A DNA stretch of 64,000 nt from Aspidiotus rigidus (lineage: Eukaryota; Arthropoda; Insecta; Hemiptera; Diaspididae), in contig JAVHKY010000035.1 of NCBI GenBank assembly GCA_035079385.1, positions 3,348,001 to 3,412,000 on the forward strand. Reading direction: 5' to 3'. The notes beneath the pieces were generated by a model. That model was given only the letters and a program-made list of their open reading frames with translations, made no database searches and was not told the DNA's origin. This document shows, piece after piece, positions 46,719-59,610 of the stretch (position 1 is the first letter of the stretch; every line of letters starts with the position of its first letter). A program made the position numbers and the translations under genes.

Positions 46719-49454
46719 CAAATGTATGAAGATAGACTGGTAAATTTTTTAGAAAAATGCCTTGCTAGAAGCATTTTGTGTAACAATTGAGTAAATGATG
46801 GTTCTAGAATGTTTTGGACCCGCTGAATACAAAAATTGTTGTTACTTTTTGAATTGACCCCCGGAAGGACCTGAAAAGGGGGGGGAAGGGGTAAAAAATT
46901 CAGTTTTTCTCAGTTTCTGCGGAAAGTATGCCTCTGAGGGGAAAAATACCTCAGTAAAAAAATATTCCACACAAAATTTCCTATTGGATAAGATTCTTAC
47001 ATTTTAGGCTAGCGCGTCAGTGTTGCCAGAGAGAAGAGCGCAAATATAATATGAACATGAAAATACTTACTTTATCATTATTTTAGCCGAACACATACGC
47101 GATTCTGAGGTGATATACAGTGTAGGTACCTACTGCTCTTGCCTCCGGAGGCGAGAGCCCCTATGCAATTGCAAAAAAAAAGTTCTTACCGGAAAAATGT
47201 GTTGTGACGTCACTCAAGTGATTTTATTTTTGCATAGCAATTTCCAAATTTCAGGTCACTCAAGATATACATTCTCTGTCTCTTGAGATTTTATTTTTGC
47301 CTGGCAAATTTTATTTCTCGGACAGTCTTCGTCAAGAGTGACCAAGATAGTCTTGGAACATCAATATTGATGATAATGTATATCGTTTGATTAATACTGC
47401 ACGTATTACATATTCTGTGTCACCTATGATTTTATTTTTGCCTGGCATTTTTCAAATTTCTGTACAGTCTTTAAGGAAGTTTCTTCTTCTCCATACTTCC
47501 TTAATTGTAATACCTACCGTATGTACTAATATTAAGTCTCTGATATTCCAGATCGGGGTGGAACAAAGATGCAGATCTCTCGGTTTCCATATCTGGACAT
47601 AGGAAAAATCAAGATCTCTTGAGCTCTACATCTTGGTAGGAAAAGAAGCTCCAGATCTTTTGAAAAAAATTAAAAATAAATTTCCGTCACGTAACTATCA
47701 ATTAGAAAAAAAACCAAGAGAACATGACGACTCAGTCTTGTTTTTTTTCTCGTTCTCTTTTTTTTTCGCGGTTGATGCATAGGGGCTCTAGCCTTGCCAC
47801 AGGCAAGAGCCCCAAAAATGTAGTTCATAGGTTTTGTTCCTCTGATGATATAGGAAGTAACCTACAAAATATCAGGCCTTCTCTCTTTTTTGTTTTTAAT
47901 CTGTGGACGGCAGAGCCGTTAAAGTCTAATAAATATTTTTAACGGAAAGACACTCGTAAAGTACCTTTACATCAATTGATGTTGACAATGTAAAGACCCA
48001 ATTATATCATTAGTAAATTGATGAGTGCGGTTATGAAAAATTACTGCTTACTTAGTGAGGTTATAGTCACATTGCAGTATCTTTCTGTTAAAATAACTTA
48101 CAAAACAGAATTGGTAAGTAAGCAAACCTCCTGCGCGTCACTTTTGCTAACTGCTTACTCGGTTATTGCTTATTTACCTCTCCTGTTCTGTAATCTACTA
48201 TAAAAAATTTTTGTTACTTGACTGTAATTAGAATTTTACAATCAAAGTTTTAATGTAGGTTGCATGTGTGTTTGTGTGTGAGAGCAAAATCTCGGGTACA
48301 ATTTGTAATTATAGTCCCACTTGTTTTTTTATGAGTACAACTTTCTCTGTAGGGTGCAATATTTCTTACAGTATTATTTATAATGACTACAGGGCTCTTC
48401 ATATTTGTTTGCCTCATTACCCTAGAACAGAACTATCTCAAGTCTAATGTCCGATAATTTATATTAAATTATCCCGTCATAAGACCAATGCAGATGGAGA
48501 CTGGGAAAATATTGCGGATGTTATTTTGACATACAGGTTCAAGAGAAAAAAAAAAAAAAATCCTATTTTGGGCACTTTTAAATATAGATACTTGAAAAAA
48601 TTTTCTTCTTGATATCCTATTACAATAACGACGTTATGAGGTAATTGTTATTTACAAGGTGGGGTTACAGTCTAGAAAAAAATAGAAGCTCATCCAATAC
48701 AAACAAAATTCAAGACAAAGGCTTTTCTGCTGAAATTTGTTCCTTGCGGGCGAGGAGTTAAGGGGTGGTGAACGTTTACAGTATGTACAGACTACCACAA
48801 GGAACAAATTTTAGCAAAAAAACCTTTGTCCTGAATTTTGTTTGTAATAAAGTATAATGTTCAGAAAAATAGATTACGAGTTTCTTGGCAATTTTTTATG
48901 ATTGAAACGCATTTTAATGAAAAATAGTTATTTTATGGAAATTGCAAGCATTGTATTAAGCTTGAATTATTATTCTTCATAACTGGGAGCACTGGTTGAG
49001 AGTGAAAAAGGTCATAATTGCAATAATTTTGGTATAATTCATAATTTCTATTTCGAATGTGTGCAGTGCAGTGTATATCACCTCAGAACCGCGTATGTGT
49101 TCGGCTAAAATAATGATAAAGTGAGTATTTTCATGTTCATATTATATTTGCGCTCTTCTCTCTGGCAACACTGACGCGCTAGCCTAAAATGTAAGAATCT
49201 TATCCAATAGGAAATTTTGTGTGGAATATTTTTTTACTGAGGTATTTTTCCCCTCAGAGGCATACTTTCCGCAGAAACTGAGAAAAACTGAATTTTTTAC
49301 CCCTTTCCCCCCCTTTTCAGGTCCTTCCCAACGATTTTCGTATTCAGCGGGTCCGAAACATTCAGGAACCATCGTTTACTCAATTGTTACACAAAATGCT
49401 TCTAGCAAGGCGTTTTTCTAAAACATTTGCCAGTCTACATGTGCTTCACATTTG
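46719..49454. mobile_element. 2.7-kb fold-back element with arms of about 400 bp
   Basis: The left arm (46719 to about 47118) and the right arm (about 49072 to 49454) are long inverted repeats, including TTGCTAGAAGCATTTTGTG, a CCTTTTCAGGTCCTTCC block, GCTAGCGCGTCAGTGTTGCC and TCTGAGGTGATATAC. The interior of about 1.95 kb has no transposase-like frame. It contains a hairpin of the CTCTTGCC family (47136-47160), another near 47782-47812, and a 147-bp palindrome (48699-48845). Probably a non-autonomous DNA transposon or fold-back element. No target duplication could be fixed. Confidence 0.85.
48699..48845. repeat. 147-bp imperfect palindrome nested in the 2.7-kb element
   Basis: ACAAACAAAATTC...GACAAAGG...AAATTTGTTCCTTG pairs with CAAGGAACAAATTT...CCTTTGTC...GAATTTTGTTTGT around a GC-richer loop (about 48752-48793). 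It may be a smaller element inserted into the larger one. Confidence 0.75.
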
Positions 49455-50389
49455 AATAATATGGTTTTTGTTTCTGCAGTTGGTCAAGGCCTATAGTATA
49501 TTGTACGTCAGGCTAGCAAGCCCCCATTCTCAGCCTAGTATGCTGAAGGTGAAGCTAACTAACTCACTTCCTCGTCGACGTCTGAATCTGGGCACAACAG
49601 GTTGGGAGAGCTGAAAAGGATTCAAGGGGAAATTATACATAGGAAGGGTTATGCATTGATGTACCGTTTCTGTAGGTATAGAAATTCACATCTGAGTAGA
49701 AAGTTTTAGCAAGTAGAAATCTTTAGAGAGTTTTTCAATCGCATACAGTATGCTAGGCTCATAAAGATGATATAGTATAGTGCTGGCTCCTAAGAGGCTA
49801 CATTGCAAAATCTCGACATTTTTATAATTCCCATCAAGGAGGGGGGGGGGGGGGGGAAGAGGGTCGGTAAGTACAGAAATATGTCAACATCATTTTACAA
49901 AAGCCAGTCCGATAAATGTTTGTAGCTTTGTTTCAATTATTCCATTCGAATTGATACAATCGTATCAACTTACCCAAATTGATGACCAAAGTCTAAGCTA
50001 GGGGAATGTCTCGTGGGAATTGCACCAAGTCCCCCTCCTATCGTATACAGCTCGGAGGTAGAAATGAACTCTCCTATCATGTATAGCTCAGAGGTAGGAA
50101 TTTTAACGGGGAACCTTTTTTATTTGTGGGGGAATTGGAGAAAATCACCTGGCGCCATCCGGTACAAAACAGAAGGAGGGGGATCCTGACTCTCAAGCTA
50201 TGTGATAGGGGAGGGACTTGGAAAAATTTTGACTCTCCAGATATATACTTCAAAGTCACTAAAATAGGTCCAGATCACTGTTGACGTCCTATTTTTTACT
50301 AGGTTTATAGTACGTCTAGGCCTCCTTCATACTATACCTTCACCAGCGGTAGACGCGCCTGACCGCCAGCTGTGTGTTGAGTAGATATC
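49455..50389. other. Repeat-derived intergenic region
   Basis: It holds a G-run of about 18 at 49841-49857, pieces related to the 40.1-40.4 kb inverted-repeat family (near 49505-49560 and 49740), and degenerate members of the 46-bp CTCGAG repeat family at about 50040-50260. No gene. Confidence 0.5.
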
Positions 50390-51340
<951 letters not shown>

Positions 51341-51389
51341 AGTCGATAGATTTATAAAAGGACAGACAAACAGACAAACTTTCCGCTTT

Positions 51390-51510
51390 ATATATTAGAT
51401 ACTAGGTCTAGGCGTGCTTGAATTCTCAATACCAGAACCAATTTGAGTCATAGAACAGGTTCCCTGCGTTCCTCGTTCAACTTCGTTAAGAAAGCCGGCC
51501 TTTTTTCTAA
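51390..51510. repeat. Member of the CTAGGC...GAACAGGTTCCCTGCG repeat family
   Basis: GTCTAGGCGTGCTTGAATT, then a GAACAGGTTCCCTGCGTTCC block and TTCGTTAAGAAAGCCG, match 58080-58180 and, inverted, 57390-57480 and 59240-59340. Confidence 0.65.
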
Positions 51511-52135
51511 AGCTAGGAGCCATCCATCAGAGCAAGGCATGAAATATGTCAAACTAGTTCAAGAAGGGTCGTTATTCTCCTCTCGTTCATACTTATTCTA
51601 AATCCCATGCATTAGTACTCGCCCACGTCATCAAGGTTGTCTCTATCTTCAAGGCAAAAGCGGGTAAAGAGCGCGACACCTGGTCGAGATCATCAAGCTC
51701 TCTAGAGTGTATCACGATTTAAGTTCCTACTTATGCGTATTTACTTTTTTCAATATTAATGTGATCATTATTGTACTTCATTTTCAGATTATTGTTGAAG
51801 AAACAACTCTAGCTTCTTGTCGGAAATTGGCACATTGACTCAATCCTGTTTTAAAAGTATAAGTAAAATAAGTGACGTGAATATTTTACTGTTTGCTCAT
51901 GAATGTTCATACTATTACGGGTAGCTCTTCGATTTAAACCAATTTTACTGGAGAAGATGATAATGTAGGTACCTTTTGTCGAGTATTTCTCGTTCAAGTA
52001 CAGATTCACCTGAGCGAAAAGTATAATTTCAAAAATACTCAATATTATACCTTCTGTATTGTTTATTAAGCCTACATACCTTCCATATTTTGTGGAATTT
52101 CATAAAGGAAGATTTGAATAGAAATTAGCTTCACA
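51511..52135. other. Upstream region of the zinc-finger gene
   Basis: No repeat or gene recognised. No clear TATA element near the start. An in-frame TGA lies eight codons upstream of the chosen ATG. Confidence 0.4.
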
Positions 52136-53563
52136 ATGAGTAAGTCGCTATTTCAGTGCGATATATGTGAGAAAAAATTTACACGCAAGGGAAATTTGAG
52201 ATGGCATATACTTCGCGAACTTAATCCCGATATAGAACTTCCATTTGAATGTGATATATGCCACAAAAAATACCTTCAAAAATATCATTTGAATAGTCAT
52301 AAATTGATCCATCAAACTCACTATCGATTCAGATGTGATATTTGTGATGATAGAAAATTTCGATTCAACTGTCATCTGAAGAAACATGTATCAATCCACC
52401 ATAATCCCCATTCAAAATATCCTTTTCACTGTACCGAGTGCAACAGGGGACTTGCTTCCAAATCTGCTTTAAGGGAGCACATATTTACTCATGAAGTCGA
52501 CGTCAATTTGAAGTACCGATTTAAATGTAATTTATGTCATAGAAAATTTGCAGGTAAATCTAGTTTAAAATATCATATATCATCGAGTCACGAAGTTGAT
52601 CCTGATTTGCAATCACGCTTCCAATGTGATGTTTGTAAGAAAAAGTTTACATTCAAAAATAATTTAATGGCGCATTTGAATATAGTCCATGCCTTTGATC
52701 CTGACATAAAACGTAAGTTCAGATGCAATTTATGTCCGAAAGAATTTCCTGTGAAAAGTAAACTAAAAAGACACGTAAAAATTCATGAAATTGACGAGGA
52801 AAAAAGACGTCCATTCGAGTGTAAAGTCTGTACCATGCGTTTTACGGACAAAACTAGTTTGAAAAATCATACTTTGCGTCATGATAAGTCAAATTACAAA
52901 TTAGGGTGCAATATGTGTAACAAAAGATTTGTAAACAACGGTGATCTTAAACGCCATTTATTATATTATCATAAATCAAATTCCGAGGAGAGATATGCCT
53001 ATAAATGCAATATATGCGGAAAAGAATACGTCTTAGAAAGATCATTGAAAAATCATAAATTAACCCACGAGGTTAATCCAGATTTAAAATACCAATTTGA
53101 ATGCGATGTATGCAGGAGAAAATTCACACAAAAAGGTAGTTTACAAAGACACATGATAAGTCATGAACTTGATCCTGCTTTGAAATATTCATTGAAATGT
53201 GTGAAATGTGATAAAAAATTTGCCTATAAATTTATGTTGAATGCTCATATAAAATTAATCCATGAATCTAACCTGGACCCAAAATATCCGTTTAAATGCA
53301 ATGTTTGCGATAAGAAGTATGTTTCTAAAAATGGATTAAAAGAGCATACTCTGACACATGTTGTAACTAAGGAGCCTAATTTAAAGAAATCTTTCAAATG
53401 CGATATCTGCAAGAAGAAGCTTAGTAGAGAATGTTCATTGAAACGGCATATGCGACTTCATACACCCAAATTAAAGTACTATTGCTCTAATTGTAATAGA
53501 GGTTATACAACAAAATATCATTTGAAAAAGCACATTGAATATGAACACGGGCTGAATCAGTAA
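52136..53563 (+). CDS. C2H2 zinc-finger protein, 15 fingers, single exon (475 aa)
   Basis: An uninterrupted frame with an in-frame stop just upstream of the ATG. Almost the whole protein is C2H2 fingers of the form F-x-C-x2-C-x3-[KR]-[FY]-x5-L-x2-H-x3-5-H. The first finger (residues 7-25) lacks its second His, and the third carries an extra residue after the Cys pair. There is no KRAB, BTB, ZAD or other extra domain. The linkers are not the usual TGEKP but are longer and acidic, such as HEVDPDLQSRF, HEVNPDLKYQF and HELDPALKYSL, repeated through the protein. This suggests growth by internal duplication. Probable nuclear, nucleic-acid-binding regulator; the target is unknown. Lack of introns could reflect retroposition, but no poly(A) tail or target duplication was identified. 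Confidence 0.92.
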   Translation: MSKSLFQCDICEKKFTRKGNLRWHILRELNPDIELPFECDICHKKYLQKYHLNSHKLIHQTHYRFRCDICDDRKFRFNCHLKKHVSIHHNPHSKYPFHCTECNRGLASKSALREHIFTHEVDVNLKYRFKCNLCHRKFAGKSSLKYHISSSHEVDPDLQSRFQCDVCKKKFTFKNNLMAHLNIVHAFDPDIKRKFRCNLCPKEFPVKSKLKRHVKIHEIDEEKRRPFECKVCTMRFTDKTSLKNHTLRHDKSNYKLGCNMCNKRFVNNGDLKRHLLYYHKSNSEERYAYKCNICGKEYVLERSLKNHKLTHEVNPDLKYQFECDVCRRKFTQKGSLQRHMISHELDPALKYSLKCVKCDKKFAYKFMLNAHIKLIHESNLDPKYPFKCNVCDKKYVSKNGLKEHTLTHVVTKEPNLKKSFKCDICKKKLSRECSLKRHMRLHTPKLKYYCSNCNRGYTTKYHLKKHIEYEHGLNQ

Positions 53564-53965
53564 AAATTATCAACAAAATTCTATATTAAGCTTATTTCAA
53601 AGGCTCTTTTTGGTCCAAGTTCGACCCCGTTGTGGTCATAAGAATACTGCGATTGAATATTTTTTTCGTCAATAGACCTACGTGTGTAGCGCAATCATTA
53701 TATTAAACTTTGGATGAATTTAGTGCGTTATTTTAATGTCATTACTTATCATTATTGTCTCTACTATTGTATTTATCTGATGGAATAAGGAATAGACGAG
53801 TAAATTTTTTGATTTTCAAAAGCTCAAAAAATATTTAAAGCTATTTTAGACAATTAAGCATAATTTTGAGCATTTTTTTTTCTTTTCAGTGCTTGTGTTT
53901 TTTTTTCTTTTTTTACCATTTTAAAATTCAAATTTTTGTATGCACATGCGTGTGCAATGAACATA

Positions 53966-53971
53966 AATAAA
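53966..53971 (+). promoter_or_regulatory. Possible poly(A) signal of the zinc-finger gene
   Basis: AATAAA lies about 400 bases after the stop codon. No closer canonical hexamer was noticed. Confidence 0.4.
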
Positions 53972-54174
53972 ATTATTAATCCATTGTTACAGATTTATAA
54001 ATTCTGCGGCACGACTGACCACTAGCCATGGATTCTGGAGATGCTTATTCGTGTTTTGTAGGTATCTTGCATTTTTAGGGATCGCTGCATAGGGAACAAA
54101 AGCCCCGGGCCCAGACTTTCTGGAAGGTCCCATATTTGTAAAAGACCCACATTTTTTCCCCATTTGACAGTAGA

Positions 54175-54500
54175 GAAAAAATGAGTCACATGGGATTAGT
54201 ATTGAGAATTCAAGGACGCCTAGACCTAGATAAAGCTAGTATAAAGAAGGCCTAGACTTACAACAAGCCTAGTGTAATATAGTTCGAGAGTCTAAATTCC
54301 GACCTCTGAGCTATATATGATAGGAGGGGGACTTGGAAAAATTTTGACTCTCGAGCTATAGGAAAAATTCCGACCTCTGAGCTATATATGATAGAAGTCA
54401 AAATTTTTTTGAGTTTTTCGCCGGATGGCGCACGGCGTGCGGCAAATTTCTCAAAAAAAAACTCCCATAGAACAGGTTCCCTATTAAAAAGAATAGGAAG
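54175..54500. repeat. Degenerate members of the 46-bp CTCGAG and AACAGGTTCCCT repeat families
   Basis: It contains GAGCTATATATGATAGGAGG, AATTTTGACTCTCGAGCTAT, a GC-rich GGCGCACGGCGTGCGGC block and GAACAGGTTCCCTATTAA. The same components make up the array at 57.4-59.6 kb. Confidence 0.65.
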
Positions 54501-54539
54501 GATATGGGCCCGTGAAAATTTCTCCCGGGTCTCTCTACG

Positions 54540-55390
54540 GGGTTGGATCGCTTTGCTAGTTTAGTAACCGATTTGCAATGAACAATAATCCAAGTAAGAA
54601 CTGACCTGACGCGTGCAAACTGTATCGTAGCAAAAGGTCAGACTAATAGAAAGCACCTATAGGTAAAAAACAATTAGCCATATCCGGTAATCCTAACGCA
54701 CTACATGTAGATATGAGATGCACTCAGTCGTTACCGGTATGAGATACAGGATATATTTTTCAATTTTTTTTCTTAAATCAGAATACTTTTGACAGTGTTT
54801 CTTGCATTAGATAGAAAACCAGAGTGAATTTCCGAAAAATTTTTCTTACTGTGGTATATGAACGTCGTCTCTACTCTTGAAACCTCGGTACATTTGAACT
54901 CATTTGATAGAAAATTACTGCGGCTACAATTTTCATTTTCTGCAATTAACTCAAATAGGTAATCTTTCTGAATTAATTGAGAACAACCGGTACAAATATT
55001 CCCTCTCTGGACACGATGAATTGTTGAATATGTAGGCACGAGTTAAGATGGAAATGATTACCGAATTTCCTCCTAAAAATAATAAAATAGACTTATTTTA
55101 AAGAAAGTAAGGAACTATAATTTTGGTTCTCTTCAATTTTTCATAAAAATTAGAAGAGAATCTTTAGAACTGCTACATGAACATTCAGAACAATGCGTCA
55201 GTGAAAAGCAGTTCTACTACCTACATTGATAATCATTGTTTTCCCCTCCCCCTAACACAAAACCTTACTTCGAGTAGAACGAAATTGTTTGAAAAAAATA
55301 ATAATGATAAATCTAAGGTGACAGGTCAAAGCGTTCAAAAGTTATGATTTTTACAGTCCGTGAAGTTGGCGACAAAAATCACCAGAATAT
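54540..55390. repeat. Diverged direct repeat right of the zinc-finger gene (partner 50390-51340)
   Basis: Blocks match the left copy in order, without its TC microsatellite. No coding sequence recognised. Confidence 0.55.
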
Positions 55391-55739
55391 TTCAGTCATG
55401 GTAACGAGTGTAAAATTTTGTATGGTGCGCAAACTGCAGGGAGACACTGGAGGTCCTTGCCCTCTTGTGGAGAAGTTGAAACCCCACCAAGTCTAATTTT
55501 CCGCAAAAAATACTCAAAATTGATGAAATCTAGAAGGTCTAATTGGAGATATTTGGCATTTGTGAACACGTCAAATGTACTTTCCATATCATTCGTGCCC
55601 CTTACTCACAATTTTCTCATTACTGAAAAATAACTCACAATAACTATAAACAAAAATTCAAGAAATTCCTCCCCTGGATTATAAAAATCTCCACCCCAAG
55701 TCGCGTTCCTATCTTCTTTCCCTGTTCAACTTTATCTTA

Positions 55740-57110
55740 GTTCATAACATCTACCCAACCCTTTGAAAAACTGTCATCATCCTCCCCGTTTTAAAACCCA
55801 AATTGGACCCTCTCCATGCTTCCTCATGCTCTTTCCAGCATTCTTGGTAAACTTTTTCAAAAAATTAAAACTCCTTCGGTACTCAGAATCTAACAACCTC
55901 CTTTCCCCCTTCCAATATGGTTTTAGAAACGGACATATCGGCCTCCAGTGTTTCATGAATAAAAAAATTCTCTTAATGTCCAGGCACCTTGATAAGAGTG
56001 ATATTGAATGGACTTAAGGGCCTGGTATTCAAGAACGCCCTCGCAACTCTGTATATGGTGCATGACTTGCAACGTTCTTCAGATCTTTAACAAGTTTTGC
56101 TCTGAATGGCGAATGGTAATCAATAAGATGGGTTAGATTAATAATCCTAATGAAGAATGACTATCAAAGTTATATACTGGTACTTTTGCTCACTCACCAC
56201 TATCAATGTTGTGACGTCGCCACAGTATACAAACCTGGCGCTGCACTTATACAGAGCGGGGAGAAATTGAAAGAGTATCTAAACTATGATGGTGCGAGGG
56301 AAAAAAATGAAAAAAATTGAAATCCCTTACGCTTGAAGGAAGCAGATCTGGCTTCTTAACATTTCATCAAATATGTCCACGTACAGCGTCACTTCGCCTA
56401 GTCCTAGGCGCTTTCAGAACTAGCCCTAGCCTCAGCCTGTGTGCTGAGGCAGGCGAACCCTCTCTGGAATACCGCCGACAGATCCTAACAAACTCATTTT
56501 TAGCTAATATATCTGATAATAAAAATTCTCCCACATTTGACCACTTTTTTCTTCCTACCAACTATCAAAAATTCTCCCATAATTCTACTAAACATATCAA
56601 ACTTAACTTATAATGCGTACACGAACGAAAATTTGTATTTAACCTTCTACTTCCTATCTTCAACTCCACTCCACCATGGGCACTAAATTCACCCCATTTC
56701 AACGACGAACTTACTAAATTTCCCTCATATACCCCAAAAAATACACTCAAACAAGAAACACAAAACCTCTTAAACAATTACCAATCACACACCCACTGCT
56801 TTACTGACGGCTCACGACTCAACAACAAGACCGGCTTTGCCTTTTCGACCGACCGTTCAATATTCAAATTCCGCATCGTTGACAGTGCATCGCTGTCTTC
56901 ACAGCCGAACTCTTCGCTATCCTCAGATGTCTACAAGAAATATCTACTCTCACTCAGAACAATCAATACCTTATAGTCACTGATTCACTGTCGTCCTTTT
57001 TGGGTATACAAAACATTTTTTCGAACAATCCAATTATTCGACGAATCCACATTAATTTTCATCATGTCACTCCGTCGACACTGTATTCAGATTGTGAAGA
57101 GAATAAATCA
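55740..57110 (+). mobile_element. LINE remnant with reverse-transcriptase and RNase H pieces
   Basis: On the plus strand, broken frames give KTVIILPVLKP, then [13 protein letters not shown] (RT motif), then RLVLGAFRTSPSLSLCAEAG with EPSLEYRR (thumb). After a gap comes CFTDGSRLNNKTGFAFST (RNase H start, near 56797). RT followed by RNase H in one element suggests the I/R1 group of LINEs. Frameshifts separate the parts, so it is inactive. The 5' part is missing. Confidence 0.85.
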
Positions 57111-57171
57111 GGAATTTTTTTTTTTTTTTTGACATGTTTCATGTCTTTGCTCTGGCCTGAATTTTGAAATT

Positions 57172-57204
57172 TGCGTGCGCGTGCGCGTGCGTGTGTGCGT
57201 GCAA
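57172..57204. repeat. GTGC/GT simple repeat
   Basis: Short alternating GTGCGC and GTGTGC run. This purine-pyrimidine tract could adopt Z-form, but it is only about 30 bases. Confidence 0.7.
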
Positions 57205-57245
57205 TACTAGCTTAGTACTAGCTTAGTATACTAGACAAGGCTCGA

Positions 57246-57302
<57 letters not shown>

Positions 57303-57380
57303 AATAATTATTTAATTAAATAATTAAATAATTAAATAAATAAATGATTAAATAATTAATATAATTAATAATTAAAAATG
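57246..57380. repeat. AATA microsatellite and AATTA-rich tract
   Basis: (AATA)n from about 57246 to 57302 is followed by irregular AATTAAATAATT units. Similar tracts recur at 58500-58580, 58620-58735, 58780-58855 and 59600-59650. Confidence 0.9.
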
Positions 57381-57389
57381 ACGGCTTCC

Positions 57390-59085
57390 TCAACGAAGTT
57401 AAACGAGGAACGCAGGGAACCTGTTTTATGATTCGAATGAGATTTGGTATTGAAAATTCAAGGAAGCCTAGATTTGGAGAACCCCTCCTATCATATATAG
57501 CTCGAGCGTCGAAATTCTTCTAAGTCCCCCTCCTATCATATATAGCTCGAGCGTCGAAATTTCTCTAAGTCCCCCTCCTATCATATATAGCTCGAGAGTC
57601 GACATTTTTCTAAGTCTCTCTCCTATCACATATGGCGCGAGAGTCGAATTTTTTCCAAGTCCCCCTCCTATCATCTATAGCTCGAGAGTCGAAATTTTTT
57701 TCCAAGTCCCCCTCCTATCATATATAGCTCGAGAGTCGAAATTTTAACAGGGAACCTGTTTTATGGGGGGCTATTTGAGAAATCTGCCGTCCGCCGTCCG
57801 CCGTGCGCCGTCCAGCGAAAAACTTAGAAAAATTTCGACCCTCGAGCCATATATGATAGGAGAGGGACTTAGAAAAATTTCGACTCTCGAGCTATAATTA
57901 TATGATAGGAGGGGAACTTAGAAAAATTTCGACTCTCGAGCTATATATGATAGAAGGGGGACTTAGAAAAATTTCGACTCTCGAGCCATATATGATAGGA
58001 GAGGGACTTAGAAAAATTTCGACTCTCGAGCTATATATGATAGAAGGGGGACTTGGAAAAATTTCGACTGTCGAGCTATATATGATCTAGGCTTCCTTGA
58101 ATTTTCAATACCAAATCTCATTCGAATCATAAAACAGGTTCCCTGCGTTCCTCGTTTAACTTCGTTAAGGAAGCCGTAATTTTTTCTATGTCCCTCTCCT
58201 ATCACATATGGCGCGAGAGTCGAATTTTTTCTAAGTCCCCCCTTCTATCATCTATAGCTCGAGAGTCGAAATTTTTTCTAAGTCCCTCTCCTATCATACA
58301 TAGCTCGAGAGTCGAAATTTTTCTAAGTCCCTCTCCTATCATAATATGGCTCGAGGGTCGAAATTTTTCTAAGTTTTTCGCTGGACGGCGGACCGCGGAC
58401 CGCGGACGGCAGATTTCTCAAATAGCCCCCCATAAAACAGGTTCCCTGTTAAAAATCTCTACCCCTTAGTGATTCAGAAATTCGCAAGTACATCCCGCGT
58501 GATAATAATAAATAATTAATTAATTAATAATTAAATAATTAAATAAATAAATCATTAAATAATTAATATAATTAATAATTAGAAAATCTCTACTTTGTGG
58601 GTGATAAAGAAATTTGCGAGTACACCCCGCGTAATAATAATAAATAATTAATTAATTAATAATTAAATAATCAAATAATTAAATAATTAAATAAATAAAT
58701 GATTAAATAATTAATATAATTAATAATTAGAAAATCTCTACTTCGTGGGTGATTCAGAAATTCGCGAGTACACCCCGTGTAATAATAATAAATAATTAAT
58801 TAATTAAATAATTAAATAATTAAATAATTGATATAATTAATAATTAGAAAATTTTCTAAGTCCCTCTTCCTATCATATATGGCTGGATAGTCGAAATTTT
58901 TCCAAGTCCCCTAGACTTGAATTGTCTCATACCATTCCAATACAACAGCGAGTTCGCGCTACCTCATATTTCTCATAGAAGACTTATACGACGCCAAGAT
59001 AGGTAAAGGGGTAAACGAATAATATCTCACGAACACTTGAACCTAGTAGAAGAATTAATAATAAATAAATGAATGAATGAATGAA

Positions 59086-59160
<75 letters not shown>

Positions 59161-59165
59161 ATAGA

Positions 59166-59196
<31 letters not shown>

Positions 59197-59610
59197 ATAG
59201 ATAAATAAATAAATAAATAATATTAAATAATTAAAAACGACGGCTTCCTTAACGAAGTTAAACGAGGAACGCAGGGAACCTGTTTTATGAGTCGAATGGG
59301 ATTTGGTATTGAAAATTCAAGGAAGCCTAGACCTAGATAAAGATAGTATAAAGAAGGCCTAGACCTACTGTAAGCCTATCATAATATAGTTTGAGAATCT
59401 AAATTTTTCTCGCTCGAGAGACGAAATTTTTCTAAGTCCCTCTCCTATCATGGCTCGAGAGTCGAAATTTTTCTAAGTCCCCCTCCTATCATATATGGCT
59501 CGAGAGTCGAAATTTTTCCAAGTTTTTCGCTGGACGGCGCACGGCGGACGGCGGACGCCAGATTTCTCAAATAGCCCCCCATAAAACAGGTTCCCTGTTA
59601 ATAATTAAAT
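57390..59610. repeat. Complex array of 46-bp repeats in both orientations
   Basis: The unit of about 45-47 bp reads TATATGATAGGAGGGGGACT, then a TTAGAAAAATTTCGACT part, then CTCGAGC. It occurs at 57480-57740 and 58190-58370 in one orientation and at 57830-58090 in the other, with more at 58855-58910 and 59405-59525. Between blocks lie GC-rich CGGACGG-type segments with AACAGGTTCCCTGTTA ends and CTTAACGAAGTTAA segments. Three AATTA-rich blocks (58500-58860) with CTTCGTGGGTGATTCAGAAA-like heads form another tandem series. No gene. Confidence 0.85.
59040..59230. repeat. (AATA)n microsatellite
   Basis: Long AATA tract with a few GATA and AATG variants. Confidence 0.95.

Noticed and set aside
57468..58090. 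Repetitive ORFs such as MIGGGLRKISTLELYMI
   Set aside because: They are translations of the 46-bp satellite units in both orientations.
57390..59610. CRISPR-like array
   Set aside because: Repeats are adjacent or mosaic without unique spacers of constant size, flip orientation, and lie in eukaryotic DNA.
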